From Sedimenticola sp. (GTDB taxonomy: Bacteria > Pseudomonadota > Gammaproteobacteria > Chromatiales > Chromatiaceae), in the NCBI GenBank assembly GCA_027038775.1, contig JALWGP010000100.1:1-15167 (forward strand): 15,167 nt of DNA. Direction: 5' to 3'. A program made the position numbers and the translations under genes. Below the pieces are notes generated by a model. The model was given only the letters and a program-made list of their open reading frames with translations. It was not told where the DNA came from and did no database searches. Of this stretch, positions 14,996-15,167 are shown piece after piece (the stretch's first letter is position 1; every line of letters begins with the position of its first letter).

Positions 14996-15165
14996 TGCAT
15001 GCGCTCCTTTTGGGGTTTCACGGTGAATCCGAAAGCGAACTTATCATATTCTTTTTTTTTTTCTTGATTTTCTTGTTTAAATTTATTAATTTCAGCTGTA
15101 TAATCATTGATAATGACCTGTTGTTCTTGAAGTCCCTTTACAAGAATTGGTATGAAATCAATATA
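14989..15165 (-). CDS. C-terminal fragment of an endosialidase-chaperone (peptidase S74-like) protein, 5' partial, possibly chimeric
   Basis: An open minus-strand frame runs in from the window edge for 58 codons, to a TAA at 14991-14989 inside the HU start region. It opens YIDFIPILVKGLQEQQ and continues as a Lys/Glu/Gln-rich coiled coil (VIINDYTAEINKFKQENQ). This resembles the end of the intramolecular chaperone domain of tail-fibre-like proteins, common in Bacteroidetes, where a (D/E)(L/F)IP.L.KA.QEQQ helix precedes a coiled coil. The codons are AT-rich, unlike every other gene here. The last ~15 codons (after about 15045) are GC-richer, probably belong to the HU leader, and are unlikely to be native to this protein. 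Family assignment rests on a short stretch and is tentative. Confidence 0.4.
   Translation of the reverse strand, partial: YIDFIPILVKGLQEQQVIINDYTAEINKFKQENQEKKKEYDKFAFGFTVKPQKERMQW
15043..15048 (-). promoter_or_regulatory. -10 box candidate of the HU gene
   Basis: On the minus strand TATGAT matches five of six -10 consensus bases, 47 bases before the HU start. No recognisable -35 hexamer is found 16-18 bases further upstream, where the AT-rich foreign-looking sequence begins. If that sequence is an artefactual join, the true -35 has been cut off. Confidence 0.35.
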
Positions 15166-15167
15166 TC

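Overview
The window is mostly GC-rich chromosomal DNA that looks gammaproteobacterial. The evidence is a UbiD-type decarboxylase (ubiquinone pathway), an MlaC-like periplasmic protein, a tripartite RND efflux pair, a lysine-tailed HU protein and GTAGGAG-headed REP elements like those of Pseudomonas and relatives. A NorD/CbbO-type VWA protein and an ArsR repressor with the cysteine spacing of persulfide sensors would fit a chemolithotrophic or sulfur-oxidising lineage (Chromatiales/Ectothiorhodospiraceae-like), but that placement is inference. No rRNA, tRNA, CRISPR array, insertion sequence or integrase was found.

Layout. (1) 3-2555, plus strand: a tightly packed signalling operon. It holds a histidine kinase with a degenerate receiver tail (5' end outside the window), a receiver-PAS protein, and an ArsR-family repressor. 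(2) 2571-2650: a hairpin and two REP elements in inverted orientation, lying between convergent transcription units. (3) 8451-2687, minus strand: an operon of membrane fusion protein, RND permease with an extra C-terminal TPR-like tail, and a TraB-family membrane protein; no TolC-like outer-membrane factor is present. (4) 8623-9722, plus strand: a lipoprotein and a soluble helical protein, start and stop codons overlapping by 4 bp, both of unknown function. (5) 9727-10038, minus strand: a small secreted protein of unknown function. (6) 10135-11601: ubiD. (7) 11730-13814: a NorD-like VWA protein without its usual MoxR-type ATPase partner. (8) 13899-14540: an orphan MlaC-like protein, followed by a bidirectional terminator. 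(9) 14995-14615, minus strand: an HU-family nucleoid protein.

The last ~120 bases are very different: 29 G/C in 117 bases by hand count. They read, on the minus strand, as the C-terminal tail of an endosialidase-chaperone (peptidase S74-like) protein of a type common in Bacteroidetes. This is either a recent foreign junction or, more likely, a chimeric join at a contig edge.

No single locus is an obvious new defence or mobile system. The best leads are the ArsR two-cysteine pattern coupled to a sensor kinase operon, the TPR-tailed RND permease with a TraB partner, and the foreign tail at the right end. There is no gene-free stretch longer than 300 bases; the longest is the divergent intergenic region 8452-8622.
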